From the NCBI GenBank assembly GCA_020444775.1, contig JAGRHX010001232.1, positions 1-7,255 of the forward strand: 7,255 bases of DNA, in the 5' to 3' direction. The first letter of the stretch is position 1, and each line of letters starts with the position of its first letter. Below the pieces are notes generated by a model, which did not search any database, was not told where the DNA came from, and worked only from the letters and a program-made list of their open reading frames with translations. The DNA comes from Gammaproteobacteria bacterium (GTDB lineage Bacteria; Pseudomonadota; Gammaproteobacteria; HK1). Positions 1 through 6,557 of this stretch are shown here, piece by piece. The position numbers were made by a program, and so were the translations under genes.

Positions 1-557
<557 letters not shown>

Positions 558-593
558 GGCGTCGTGGTTCTCTTCTCCGGTCGAAGGACATCG

Positions 594-1493
594 TCAGCCG
601 CGCTGCCGCGGATCGAGCAGATCGCGCAACGCATCCCCCAGAAGGTTGGTCCCGAAAACGGCCAGACTGATGGCGATTCCGGGGAAGATGACCAGCCACG
701 GCGCGGTGCGCACGTACTCGGCGGCCGACTCGGACAACATCCGTCCCCATGATGGATGCGGCTCCGGAATGCCGAGGCCGAGGAAGGACAGCGACGCTTC
801 GGTCAGGATCGCCGAGCCGAGCTGGGCGGTGGCGAGCACGATGAGCGGCGCAATGGTGTTGGGCAGCACGTGACGCACGGCAACGCGAAATTCGCTCATC
901 CCGGCCGCCCTGGCCGCTTCGACGAACGGCATCTCGCGCAGCGACAGGGTGTTGGATCGGATCACCCTGGCCACGTGCGGTATCAACGGAATGGAGATGG
1001 CGATGACCGTGTTCTCCAGAGATGGCCCGAGCGAGGCCGCCATCACCAGCGCCATGACCAGCAGCGGCAGTGCCTGCATGATGTCGATGATGCGCTGTGA
1101 GATGAGGTCGAACCATCCCAGCAGATAGCCTGACATCAGACCGACGATGACGCCGATGAGACAGCCCAGGATGGTCGACCCCAGCCCGACGGCCAGGGAG
1201 ATGCGCGCGCCGGCAATGAGCCGGCTGAACACGTCACGGCCCATGGCGTCGGCGCCCATGATCATGTCGCCGCCAGGTGGCCGCAGTGAGAGCGCCGCGT
1301 TGGTCTGCAGGGGATCGTGGGGTGCGAACTGATCGGCGAACAGCGCACACAGCACGAAGACGGCGAAGATCAGACCGCCGATGGCACCCAGCGGGTAGCG
1401 ACGACAGAAGAACCAGAAGTTGCCCAGGTAGCCGGAGACACCGGCACCTGCCTTGGCCAGTTCCGCTTCGTGGTCGATGGTGGATTGGGACAT
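594..1493 (-). CDS. ABC transporter permease, DppC/OppC type
   Basis: Inner-membrane permease of 299 residues, forming the translocation channel with the DppB-like protein. The cytoplasmic N-terminus is followed by a first membrane segment at about 37-53 and the periplasmic DppC-type segment with FAPHDP (56-61) and MGADAMGRDVFSR (79-91), a hallmark of the OppC/DppC branch. Further membrane segments lie at roughly 97-120, 136-155, 160-177, 216-236 and 266-286. The EAA loop that docks the ATPase is EAARAAG at 192-198, with the following conserved Pro at 211. The SFLGLG...P...WG motif (236-250) is also typical. The length is normal for the family. The start at 1493 is supported by a GGAGG at 1503-1507, nine bases upstream. 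It lies 28 bases after the DppB-like gene and 36 bases before the ATPase gene. No odd features seen. Confidence 0.96.
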   Translation of the reverse strand: MSQSTIDHEAELAKAGAGVSGYLGNFWFFCRRYPLGAIGGLIFAVFVLCALFADQFAPHDPLQTNAALSLRPPGGDMIMGADAMGRDVFSRLIAGARISLAVGLGSTILGCLIGVIVGLMSGYLLGWFDLISQRIIDIMQALPLLVMALVMAASLGPSLENTVIAISIPLIPHVARVIRSNTLSLREMPFVEAARAAGMSEFRVAVRHVLPNTIAPLIVLATAQLGSAILTEASLSFLGLGIPEPHPSWGRMLSESAAEYVRTAPWLVIFPGIAISLAVFGTNLLGDALRDLLDPRQRG

Positions 1494-1521
1494 GCTCGCC
1501 TGCCTCCGGCTCTGACCGGGC

Positions 1522-2469
1522 TCAGTCGGCGTACTTGATGCGCGGATCGAACACCGCGTACATCAAGTCCACCAGGAAATTCATCACGACGACGATGATG
1601 GCAATGAACATCACCAGATTCTGAACGATCGGGTAATCCCGCATCAGAATCGCCTGGACCAGGAAGTGCGCGACCCCTGGAATGTTGAACACGGTCTCGG
1701 TGATCACAAGGCCACCGATCAGGAAGGCGGCCTCGATGCCGATGATGGTGGTCACCGGCAGGATCGCGTTCTTCAGCGCATGGAAGTAATTGACCGAGTT
1801 CTCCGACGCGCCCTTGGAGCGCGCTGTACGGATGTAGTCCTGGCGCAGGACCTCCAGCATCGAGGACCGGGTCAGACGCATGATCAATGCCGAAGCACGG
1901 AATCCGACCGCCGCGGCGGGTAACAGATACAGCAGCAGTTCCTCACCCAGCGACTCTGGCTTGTCGGTATAGATGGGAATCGTGCCCCAATAGTGCACGC
2001 AAGCCATCAGGATCAGCAGCGCCAGCCAGAATGAAGGTAACGACAGTCCGCTCAGGCTGATGACACGCAACACGTAGTCCAGGGCACTATCCTGCTTCAC
2101 CGCGCTGATCACACCGAGCGGCAGTCCGAACAACACGGAGAAGCCGAGTGCCATGAGCGCCAGCTTCACGGTGATCGGTATGCGTGGCCCGATCTCGTCG
2201 ATGACCGGGGTCTCGGAAACATAGGAGAAACCCATGTCACCTTTGAGCAGTCCACCGACCCAATCGAGGTATTGAACGGGGATCGGCTTGTCCAGACCTA
2301 GCTCAGCCTCCAACATCGCCTTCTCAGCCGGATCCACGAAACCGGCGGAGTCGAACATGATGTCGGCAATGTTGCCGGGCACCAGCCGGAGCATGACGAA
2401 GATGACGATCGACATGCCAATGATCGTCAGCAACATCAGGAATATGCGACGTATGAGATAGCTGGTCAT
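1522..2469 (-). CDS. ABC transporter permease, DppB/OppB type
   Basis: Inner-membrane permease of 315 residues, partner of the DppC-like protein. It begins with the family's usual short cytoplasmic tail and membrane segment (about 7-29), followed by the conserved RLVPGN (28-33). The periplasmic stretch LGLDKPIPVQYLDW (57-70) then GDMGFSY (77-83) is characteristic of DppB. Further membrane segments are at about 101-123, 135-160, 180-198, 238-258 and 283-305. The EAA-like ATPase-docking loop is RTARSKGAS...N...LP at 214-238. The C-terminus DPRIKYAD is the usual DppB-type ending. The start at 2469 has a GGAG at 2480-2483, ten bases away. It is preceded by a 245-base spacer rich in stem-loops and followed closely by the DppC-like gene, so the three membrane-complex genes form a tight unit downstream of the binding-protein gene. 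Confidence 0.96.
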   Translation of the reverse strand: MTSYLIRRIFLMLLTIIGMSIVIFVMLRLVPGNIADIMFDSAGFVDPAEKAMLEAELGLDKPIPVQYLDWVGGLLKGDMGFSYVSETPVIDEIGPRIPITVKLALMALGFSVLFGLPLGVISAVKQDSALDYVLRVISLSGLSLPSFWLALLILMACVHYWGTIPIYTDKPESLGEELLLYLLPAAAVGFRASALIMRLTRSSMLEVLRQDYIRTARSKGASENSVNYFHALKNAILPVTTIIGIEAAFLIGGLVITETVFNIPGVAHFLVQAILMRDYPIVQNLVMFIAIIVVVMNFLVDLMYAVFDPRIKYAD

Positions 2470-2521
2470 GCCACTTCTTCTCCGGTCTCACCGGTGCTTT
2501 GAGGAGGACGCAAGATATCCC

Positions 2522-2534
2522 GCGGGGCGCCCGC
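2522..2534. repeat. Short GC inverted repeat upstream of the DppB-like gene
   Basis: GCGGG and CCCGC flank a three-base centre, and an 8-bp perfect palindrome GGGCGCCC sits inside. It lies about 50 bases upstream of the DppB-like start, in what would be the leader of any message starting in the spacer. It is short, and GC-rich DNA produces such palindromes often, so a function is uncertain. Confidence 0.3.
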
Positions 2535-2562
2535 CAGATGGCCGAGCGATTCGGCGGTTCAT

Positions 2563-2590
2563 AGCATACATGGGAAACCGGACCCGTCAG
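2563..2590 (-). promoter_or_regulatory. Candidate weak promoter for the permease/ATPase genes
   Basis: On the minus strand CTGACG (plus 2585-2590, four of six matches to TTGACA) and TATGCT (plus 2563-2568, four of six matches to TATAAT) are separated by 16 bases. An overlapping alternative -10 is TATGAA (2558-2563), preceded by TGC as in an extended -10. The -35-like hexamer falls within the loop and stem of the 2578-2601 hairpin. Transcription from here would start near 2555 and give the DppB-like gene a leader of about 85 bases. This is pattern matching only; GC-rich genomes give many such partial matches. Confidence 0.25.
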
Positions 2591-2601
2591 TACGGGTCCG
2601 G
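2578..2601 (-). terminator. Perfect 10-bp stem-loop, weak terminator or mRNA-processing hairpin
   Basis: CCGGACCCGT and ACGGGTCCGG are exact reverse complements around a four-base loop. In the direction of transcription the stem is followed by TTTCCC, so there are only three T residues, too few for a strong intrinsic terminator. It lies between the binding-protein gene and the DppB-like gene. A partial terminator or a 3'-end protecting structure for the binding-protein message fits better than full termination. Confidence 0.5.
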
Positions 2602-2602
2602 C

Positions 2603-2617
2603 AGCACACTCGGTGCT
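2603..2617. repeat. Small inverted repeat between the two large stem-loops
   Basis: AGCAC and GTGCT pair across a five-base centre immediately beside the 2578-2601 stem. On its own a 5-bp stem is weak. It is listed because with its neighbours it forms a row of folded elements in one spacer. Confidence 0.3.
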
Positions 2618-2625
2618 ACGGCCGG

Positions 2626-2643
2626 TCTACAGCAGCTCTACAG
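2626..2643. repeat. Two direct copies of TCTACAG, period 11
   Basis: TCTACAG occurs at 2626-2632 and 2637-2643, separated by CAGC. The second copy is also part of the odd palindrome CTAC-A-GTAG (2638-2646). An 11-base period is close to one helical turn, which is how tandem protein-binding half-sites are often spaced. It lies between two stem-loops in the spacer after the binding-protein gene. It could equally be chance. Confidence 0.25.
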
Positions 2644-2654
2644 TAGTGCGGCGA

Positions 2655-2685
2655 CCAGCCGGATGTCCGAAGGACATCCGGCTGG
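2655..2685 (-). terminator. Perfect 14-bp stem-loop just after the binding-protein gene
   Basis: CCAGCCGGATGTCC and GGACATCCGGCTGG are exact reverse complements around a three-base loop (TTC on the transcribed strand). It starts 29 bases after the stop codon of the binding-protein gene. No T-run follows on either strand, so it is not a canonical Rho-independent terminator. Such strong hairpins after binding-protein genes are known in other ABC operons to block 3'-to-5' exonucleases and raise the level of the binding-protein message relative to the permeases. That role is inferred here. A REP-type repeated element is the other possibility. Confidence 0.6.
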
Positions 2686-2714
2686 CAATCGTCATCCCTG
2701 GATCCGAAACGACG

Positions 2715-4313
2715 CTACTTGTCCATCCAGACGTCTTCCAGACGCCAACCGTTGTAGATGCTGTTGGTCATCGTCGTGAAGTTCTTCACGTAAGGATGCC
2801 AGCAGGTGGCGGCCTTGTTGTGCCAGATGATCGGCCGTGCGGCGTCCTCTTGCAGGCGCTTGTCGATCTCCCATACCAGGGCCTTGCGCTTCTCCACGTC
2901 CGACTCCATGGACTGCTGCACGAACATCTTCTCCAGCTCCTTGTTGCAGTAGCCGGTGTAGTTACGCTGCGAATCACAAGCGTAGTTCTCGAAGAAGTTC
3001 GAGTCCGGATCGTCCACACCAGAGCCGGTGGCGTTCATGCCGATGGAGTAGTCCTTGCGCGCGACCGTGGCGTGCCAGTTGCTGTTCTCGATGGTCTCGA
3101 GCTCGGCATCGATATAGATCTCTTTCAGGTGGTCGATGAGGATCACCGCCGGATCGCGATAGGTGGCGAGATTGCGCGTCGACAGCTTGATCTTCAGGCG
3201 GTTGTCCGGACCGTAGCCCAGCGACTCCATGATCTTGCGGCCTTCCGCCCGGTTCGCCTCGATATCCGGACCATAGCCGGCCACGTCCTTGAGGACCTCC
3301 GGCGGCATGCCCCAGACGCCGTCAGGTGGCGGCAACATCGCGCCGCCGACGATACCCTGGCCCTGACTGAGGATATCGATGAACGCCTGGCGGTCAATGG
3401 AGTAGACCATGGCCTTGCGGATTTGAGCGTTGTCGAACGGCGGCTTGTCCTGATTGACGATCAGGTTGTAGCTGACGTTGGTCGCGCGGACCTCGCAGAC
3501 CGCGTTCGGCGCCTGCTCCTTCACGTCCTTGAGTAGCGGGATGGTGACGTCGACGTTGTAGGTGGCATCGAACTCACCGGCGACGAAGGCCAGTATCCGG
3601 GTCGAGCGGCTCTTGATGATGGTCCACTCCACGCCGTCCAGATAGGGCAGCCCCTTCTTCCAGTAGTTCTCGTTCTTGGTGAACTTGACGTGCTCGTTCT
3701 GCTTCAACTCGACGAACTTGAACGGGCCGGTGCCGATCGGGTTGGTGCGCATGTCCTTGGGCGACACGTGGCAGGGGTACACCGGGCTGTAGCCCGAGGC
3801 GAGCAGCATCGGGAAGGCCGGCTGCGGACGGCCCAGATGGAAGGTCGCCTCGTAGTCACCGTTGGTGGTGATCTTCTCCAGGTTCTTGTACCAGGACTTG
3901 CGCGGGTTCTTACGCAGCCGGGCCTTGCTGTTGCCCAGGATCAGGTTCCAGGTGCATTCGACGTCCTTGGCGGTGAACGGCTTGCCGTCGTGCCACTGCA
4001 CGCCTTGACGCAGCTTGAAGGTCAGCTTGGTGCCGGTATCGTCCCACGACCAGCTCTCGGCCAGGTCGGGCACGATGGTGTCCATGCTGTTGGTGGGCTT
4101 GTGCTGGTCGAACATGATGAGGTTGTTGAACATCGCCGAGTACGGGGTCGCCGTATCGATCGTGGCCTCTTCATGAACCGAGCCGCTGGGTGGGGTGTTG
4201 CGCAGATAGAACTTCAGGATTCCGCCGGACTTCTGGGCGAGCACCGGCCCGCTGAGCGCGCTCAAGGCGACAGCAAGACCGGCGACCCGGAGGACGCTGG
4301 ATGCAAGTTTCAT
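2715..4313 (-). CDS. Periplasmic solute-binding protein, family 5 (DppA/OppA type)
   Basis: Exported binding protein of 532 residues that captures the solute in the periplasm and delivers it to the permeases. Residues 1-26 form a signal peptide with a Lys at position 2, a hydrophobic core and a signal-peptidase I site after PVLA. No lipobox Cys is present, so the protein should be soluble in the periplasm. The SBP_bac_5 pattern is clear: VPDLAESWSWDDTG (81-94), then TFKLRQGVQWHDGKPFTAKDV (98-118), IGTGPFKF (193-200) and IRKAMVYSIDR (298-308). The start at 4313 is chosen because it opens the signal peptide and has AGAGG at 4324-4328, ten bases upstream; the frame is open to an ATG at 4538, but those 75 residues precede the signal peptide. 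The mature protein has six Cys (120, 181, 273, 446, 456, 504), which may form disulfides. I recall close relatives, widespread in alpha- and betaproteobacteria, sharing the HEEATI and VWGMPPEVL wording. Their substrate is not known to me; peptides are only one option for this family. Confidence 0.95.
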   Translation of the reverse strand: MKLASSVLRVAGLAVALSALSGPVLAQKSGGILKFYLRNTPPSGSVHEEATIDTATPYSAMFNNLIMFDQHKPTNSMDTIVPDLAESWSWDDTGTKLTFKLRQGVQWHDGKPFTAKDVECTWNLILGNSKARLRKNPRKSWYKNLEKITTNGDYEATFHLGRPQPAFPMLLASGYSPVYPCHVSPKDMRTNPIGTGPFKFVELKQNEHVKFTKNENYWKKGLPYLDGVEWTIIKSRSTRILAFVAGEFDATYNVDVTIPLLKDVKEQAPNAVCEVRATNVSYNLIVNQDKPPFDNAQIRKAMVYSIDRQAFIDILSQGQGIVGGAMLPPPDGVWGMPPEVLKDVAGYGPDIEANRAEGRKIMESLGYGPDNRLKIKLSTRNLATYRDPAVILIDHLKEIYIDAELETIENSNWHATVARKDYSIGMNATGSGVDDPDSNFFENYACDSQRNYTGYCNKELEKMFVQQSMESDVEKRKALVWEIDKRLQEDAARPIIWHNKAATCWHPYVKNFTTMTNSIYNGWRLEDVWMDK

Positions 4314-4321
4314 CGATGAAA
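4308..4321. repeat. 14-bp perfect palindrome across the binding-protein start codon
   Basis: TTTCATCGATGAAA is its own reverse complement and contains the ATG at 4313-4311. In the message it could fold as a 5-bp stem with a UCGA loop that includes the first bases of the start region, next to the AGAGG ribosome-binding site. The stem is A/U-rich and weak alone. It might also be a protein-binding site on DNA. About half of one such palindrome would be expected by chance in a window this size. Confidence 0.4.
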
Positions 4322-4395
4322 AACCTCTGGTGGTCGTCTTGCTTTTTCGAATCAGCCCGAGGCCAGGACACGCCCATCCCCCGACATTGGCAGCC

Positions 4396-4425
4396 AGACT
4401 AGCGGATCTGCGGAATGGGATCCAA
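4396..4425 (-). promoter_or_regulatory. Candidate promoter for the binding-protein/transporter genes
   Basis: On the minus strand TTGGAT (plus 4420-4425) and TAGTCT (plus 4396-4401) are spaced by 18 bases. Both match the sigma-70 consensus only partly (three of six each). The -10 context GCTAGTCT is of a kind often seen in GC-rich proteobacteria. Transcription would start near 4388, giving a leader of roughly 75 bases before the binding-protein start. The surrounding 268-base spacer is long enough to hold a regulated promoter, and I see no strong terminator after the dioxygenase gene, so read-through from the enzyme genes is also possible. Confidence 0.3.
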
Positions 4426-4571
4426 CGGTTTCCCCGGGCTGAGTCCGAAAGACAGACCGTTCGTGCCTTTTCGCGATTGGCCTGCGAGCGGACCGCTGGC
4501 GCCCCACGGTCAGAAGGCGAAACCGCTCGCTGCCGCACTGCACCATGGGCCTCGGGAAGAGGTGACCGTCA
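4424..4571. promoter_or_regulatory. Cluster of ACGGT motifs upstream of the binding-protein gene (possible operators)
   Basis: ACGGT appears at 4425-4429 and 4506-4510, and its complement ACCGT at 4456-4460 and 4565-4569. The first two in map order (AACGGT at 4424-4429 and ACCGTT at 4456-4461) form an inverted pair with centres 32 bases apart, about three helical turns, and the first overlaps the candidate -35. The copy at 4563-4571 is part of the odd palindrome TGAC-C-GTCA. A separate odd palindrome, AGCGG-A-CCGCT, lies at 4487-4497. I do not recognise the motif as that of a particular regulator. Apart from this and the candidate promoter, the 4314-4581 spacer shows nothing I can name. Confidence 0.25.
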
Positions 4572-4581
4572 GGTCGCCGTC

Positions 4582-5673
4582 TCAGAGCCTGGTGGCACTC
4601 TCACCAGCACCGCCATCCTCGGCCACCAGCGGCGCATTCAACACCGCCCCCGGGCAGTGGATGCCCATCGGCCGCCCCGCGGCGTTGAAGCCCTGGGCCT
4701 GCTCGTAGACATCGGGCAGCGCCGGACCATTCTCACAAGCCAGCCACAGCCGCAACAGGTGACGTTTGCGTGCCGGCTCCGGCCAGTCCTCATAGCGCGT
4801 GCGGCTGTGCAGGATCGTATGGTTGCAGACGAGCTGCACGTCGCCGGGCTCGAAGCGCATATCGAGGCGAAACTCATCGCTGCCGGCCAGCGCATCCAGG
4901 TAATCGAAGGCCGCCTCCTGCTCGGGGGTGATCCGTGGCACCTGCTCGAAGCGCTGCGCCTTGCGGATCGCGCTACGCACATAGTGCGTGAGCACCCGTC
5001 CCTGGTGGAGATTGAACACGGGCATGCGGTACCACGGCGCGCGCCCGGCCGGGATCTCATCGCGGCGGTCACGATAGGTTGCCTGCATCAGCACCCGGGT
5101 CAGGTCCGGTCTACGCTGCGCCATCGCATTGTACAAGGCGGTGGACGACACCAGGCTGGACAAGCCGCCATTGCGGGCAGTTCTGAGCGACAGCAGTCCA
5201 ACCACGTCGCCCGAGTCGCAGTGGTAGGGCAGCCGCTCGTGGGTCTGATAGCCACGAGCGCTCGGTTTCGCATAGTCAAAACCCAGATCGCGCACGTGGC
5301 CGAGCACATGGCCGGCGGCATTTTGCGAGACCGGGTCGCCCAGATGTCGTCCCAGGCACCAGAAGGCGATGGCCGACTGGCGCAGCGTGAACCGATCCAC
5401 CGGCAGAGCGCGGATCAGGGCAAAGCCGACGCCCTGCATCAGGTCGGTGGCAATGCTCGCGAGCTTTGGCGCCAGCGTTGGCAGCGGCGCATGCCGACGC
5501 TCGATGTCGACGATGTTCCCGACGTCGGCATCGAGTCGAAACACCGTCTGCTCGAGCTCGACGAGCTCGGGCTCGCTGAGCGTGTGCTGCCAGCGATGCG
5601 GCTGCGCCGCGAGCTCCGGTCCACGCCAGTTGGCCTCGGTCTCGGTGTACAGGGGAAGTAGTTCAGCGCTCAT
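4582..5673 (-). CDS. TauD/TfdA-family Fe(II)/2-oxoglutarate-dependent dioxygenase
   Basis: Cytoplasmic non-haem iron oxygenase of 363 residues. The family couples decarboxylation of 2-oxoglutarate to hydroxylation of a substrate with O2. The iron ligands are visible as H151-x-D153 in YHCDSGD and the distal H289 in TILHSRTRYEDW. R304 and R308 in ARKRHLLRLW sit where TauD has its 2-oxoglutarate-binding arginines, and the four-residue spacing between them matches. The block DVVGLLSLRTARNGGLSS (156-173) is typical of one uncharacterised TauD subgroup. The middle residue of the HxD motif is Cys instead of the common Thr. An N-terminal region of about 60 residues precedes the fold; it lacks the Cys-rich zinc site of gamma-butyrobetaine hydroxylase. 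The ATG at 5673 has GGAG at 5685-5688. It lies 29 bases after the dehydrogenase gene, so it is probably co-transcribed. The substrate is unknown; the transported solute or a derivative is a reasonable guess. Confidence 0.92.
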   Translation of the reverse strand: MSAELLPLYTETEANWRGPELAAQPHRWQHTLSEPELVELEQTVFRLDADVGNIVDIERRHAPLPTLAPKLASIATDLMQGVGFALIRALPVDRFTLRQSAIAFWCLGRHLGDPVSQNAAGHVLGHVRDLGFDYAKPSARGYQTHERLPYHCDSGDVVGLLSLRTARNGGLSSLVSSTALYNAMAQRRPDLTRVLMQATYRDRRDEIPAGRAPWYRMPVFNLHQGRVLTHYVRSAIRKAQRFEQVPRITPEQEAAFDYLDALAGSDEFRLDMRFEPGDVQLVCNHTILHSRTRYEDWPEPARKRHLLRLWLACENGPALPDVYEQAQGFNAAGRPMGIHCPGAVLNAPLVAEDGGAGESATRL

Positions 5674-5702
5674 CTCGATTCAATCTCCGGTCGATTCGCC
5701 GG

Positions 5703-6554
5703 TCAGCCGTACTCGAAGAATCCACGACCGCTCTTGCGGCCCAGGTAGCCGGCATCGACCATCTTTCGCAGCAAGGGTGCGGGTCGATACTTGGAGTCAG
5801 CGAACTGCTCGTGCAGCACCTCCATCACATACAGACAGACGTCCAGACCGATGAGGTCCGCCAATGCCAGCGGTCCCATGGGGTGGTTCGCCCCCAGACG
5901 CATGGCCACATCGATCTCCTCGGCGCTGGCCGCACCCTCGGCCAGCACCAGCACGGCTTCGTTGATCATGGGCACCAACATGCGATTGACGACGAAACCC
6001 GGGCTGTCGTTGACCGCGACCGAGACCTTGCCCAGGCGCTCGGCCAGGGCCCGCACCTGTTCGAAGGTCGAGTCGCTGGTCTGCAGGGCGCGGATCACCT
6101 CGATCAGCTTCATCACCGGCACTGGATTGAAGAAGTGCATGCCGATGACCCGCTGTGGGTGGGCGGCCGCGGCCGCGATCCGGGTCAAGGAGATGGACGA
6201 GGTGTTCGAGGCGAGGATCGTCCGCTCGGCGCACAGCTCACCCAGACGCGTGAACAGCTCGAGCTTGGTTCGCGGGTTCTCGGTCGCGGCCTCGATGACC
6301 ATGTCGACCTCGGACAGAACGGCCAGATCGGTGCTGGTACGCAACCGCTGCTGGGCCGATCGCATCTCGGTTTCGCTCATCTGCGCCTTCTGCACCAGAC
6401 GCGCGTAGCCCTTCTCGATGCTACCCAGCGCCTGCTCGAGCGGGTCCTGCGCGACATCGCACAGGGTGACGTCGAGGCCGCTGGCCGCGCACACCTGGGC
6501 AATGCCACGCCCCATGGTGCCGCCACCCACGATCCCCACTCGATCAATGCTCAT
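5703..6554 (-). CDS. 3-hydroxyacyl-CoA dehydrogenase (3-hydroxybutyryl-CoA dehydrogenase type, Hbd/PaaH-like)
   Basis: NAD-dependent oxidoreductase of 283 residues, the usual length of the stand-alone Hbd/PaaH family. It oxidises a 3-hydroxyacyl-CoA to the 3-oxoacyl-CoA in beta-oxidation-like degradation. The N-terminal Rossmann fold shows VGIVGGGTMGRGIAQ (6-20) with the G-x-G-x-x-G at 10-15. D33 at the end of the second strand indicates NAD rather than NADP. The catalytic pair is H140 in GMHFFNPVPVMKLIEV and E152, with SNTSS at 116-120 and N190 in DSPGFVVNR completing the usual active site. The C-terminal domain has NHPMGPLALADLIGLD (223-238) and ends in GRKSGRGFFEYG. The ATG at 6554 follows the hydrolase stop by three bases and has GGAGG at 6563-6567 inside the end of that gene, so the two are translationally coupled. 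The exact acyl substrate is not readable. A carnitine dehydrogenase-like role is less likely on sequence wording but not excluded. Confidence 0.94.
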   Translation of the reverse strand: MSIDRVGIVGGGTMGRGIAQVCAASGLDVTLCDVAQDPLEQALGSIEKGYARLVQKAQMSETEMRSAQQRLRTSTDLAVLSEVDMVIEAATENPRTKLELFTRLGELCAERTILASNTSSISLTRIAAAAAHPQRVIGMHFFNPVPVMKLIEVIRALQTSDSTFEQVRALAERLGKVSVAVNDSPGFVVNRMLVPMINEAVLVLAEGAASAEEIDVAMRLGANHPMGPLALADLIGLDVCLYVMEVLHEQFADSKYRPAPLLRKMVDAGYLGRKSGRGFFEYG

Positions 6555-6557
6555 ACA

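Noticed and set aside
2489..2496. CACCGGTG palindrome near the DppB-like start
   Set aside because: An 8-bp palindrome is expected many times in this length of GC-rich sequence, and nothing around it supports an operator.
2613..3536. Open frame of 307 codons on the plus strand, opposite the binding protein
   Set aside because: It is a shadow of the binding-protein gene; its start lies in the stem-loop spacer and no good ribosome-binding site or domain is visible.
4314..4538. Upstream extension of the binding protein to an ATG at 4538
   Set aside because: The added 75 residues are Arg/Ser-rich without a motif and would bury the signal peptide inside the protein; the ATG at 4313 has its own AGAGG site.
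4550..4562. CCTC/GAGG stem just after the dioxygenase gene as a terminator
   Set aside because: The stem is only 4 bp and no T-run follows on the transcribed strand.
5553..5569. CGAGCTCG repeated twice with one base between
   Set aside because: It lies inside the dioxygenase gene and simply encodes a Glu/Leu-rich stretch with GAG and CTC codons.
4330..5661. Open frame of 443 codons on the plus strand, opposite the dioxygenase
   Set aside because: It lies antisense to a gene with intact catalytic motifs, has no recognisable domain, and is rich in Arg, Gln, His and Ala as expected for the reverse of GC-rich coding DNA.
6163..6177. GCGGCCGCGGCCGCG simple repeat
   Set aside because: It encodes a run of alanines in the dehydrogenase and is explained by codon use in GC-rich DNA.
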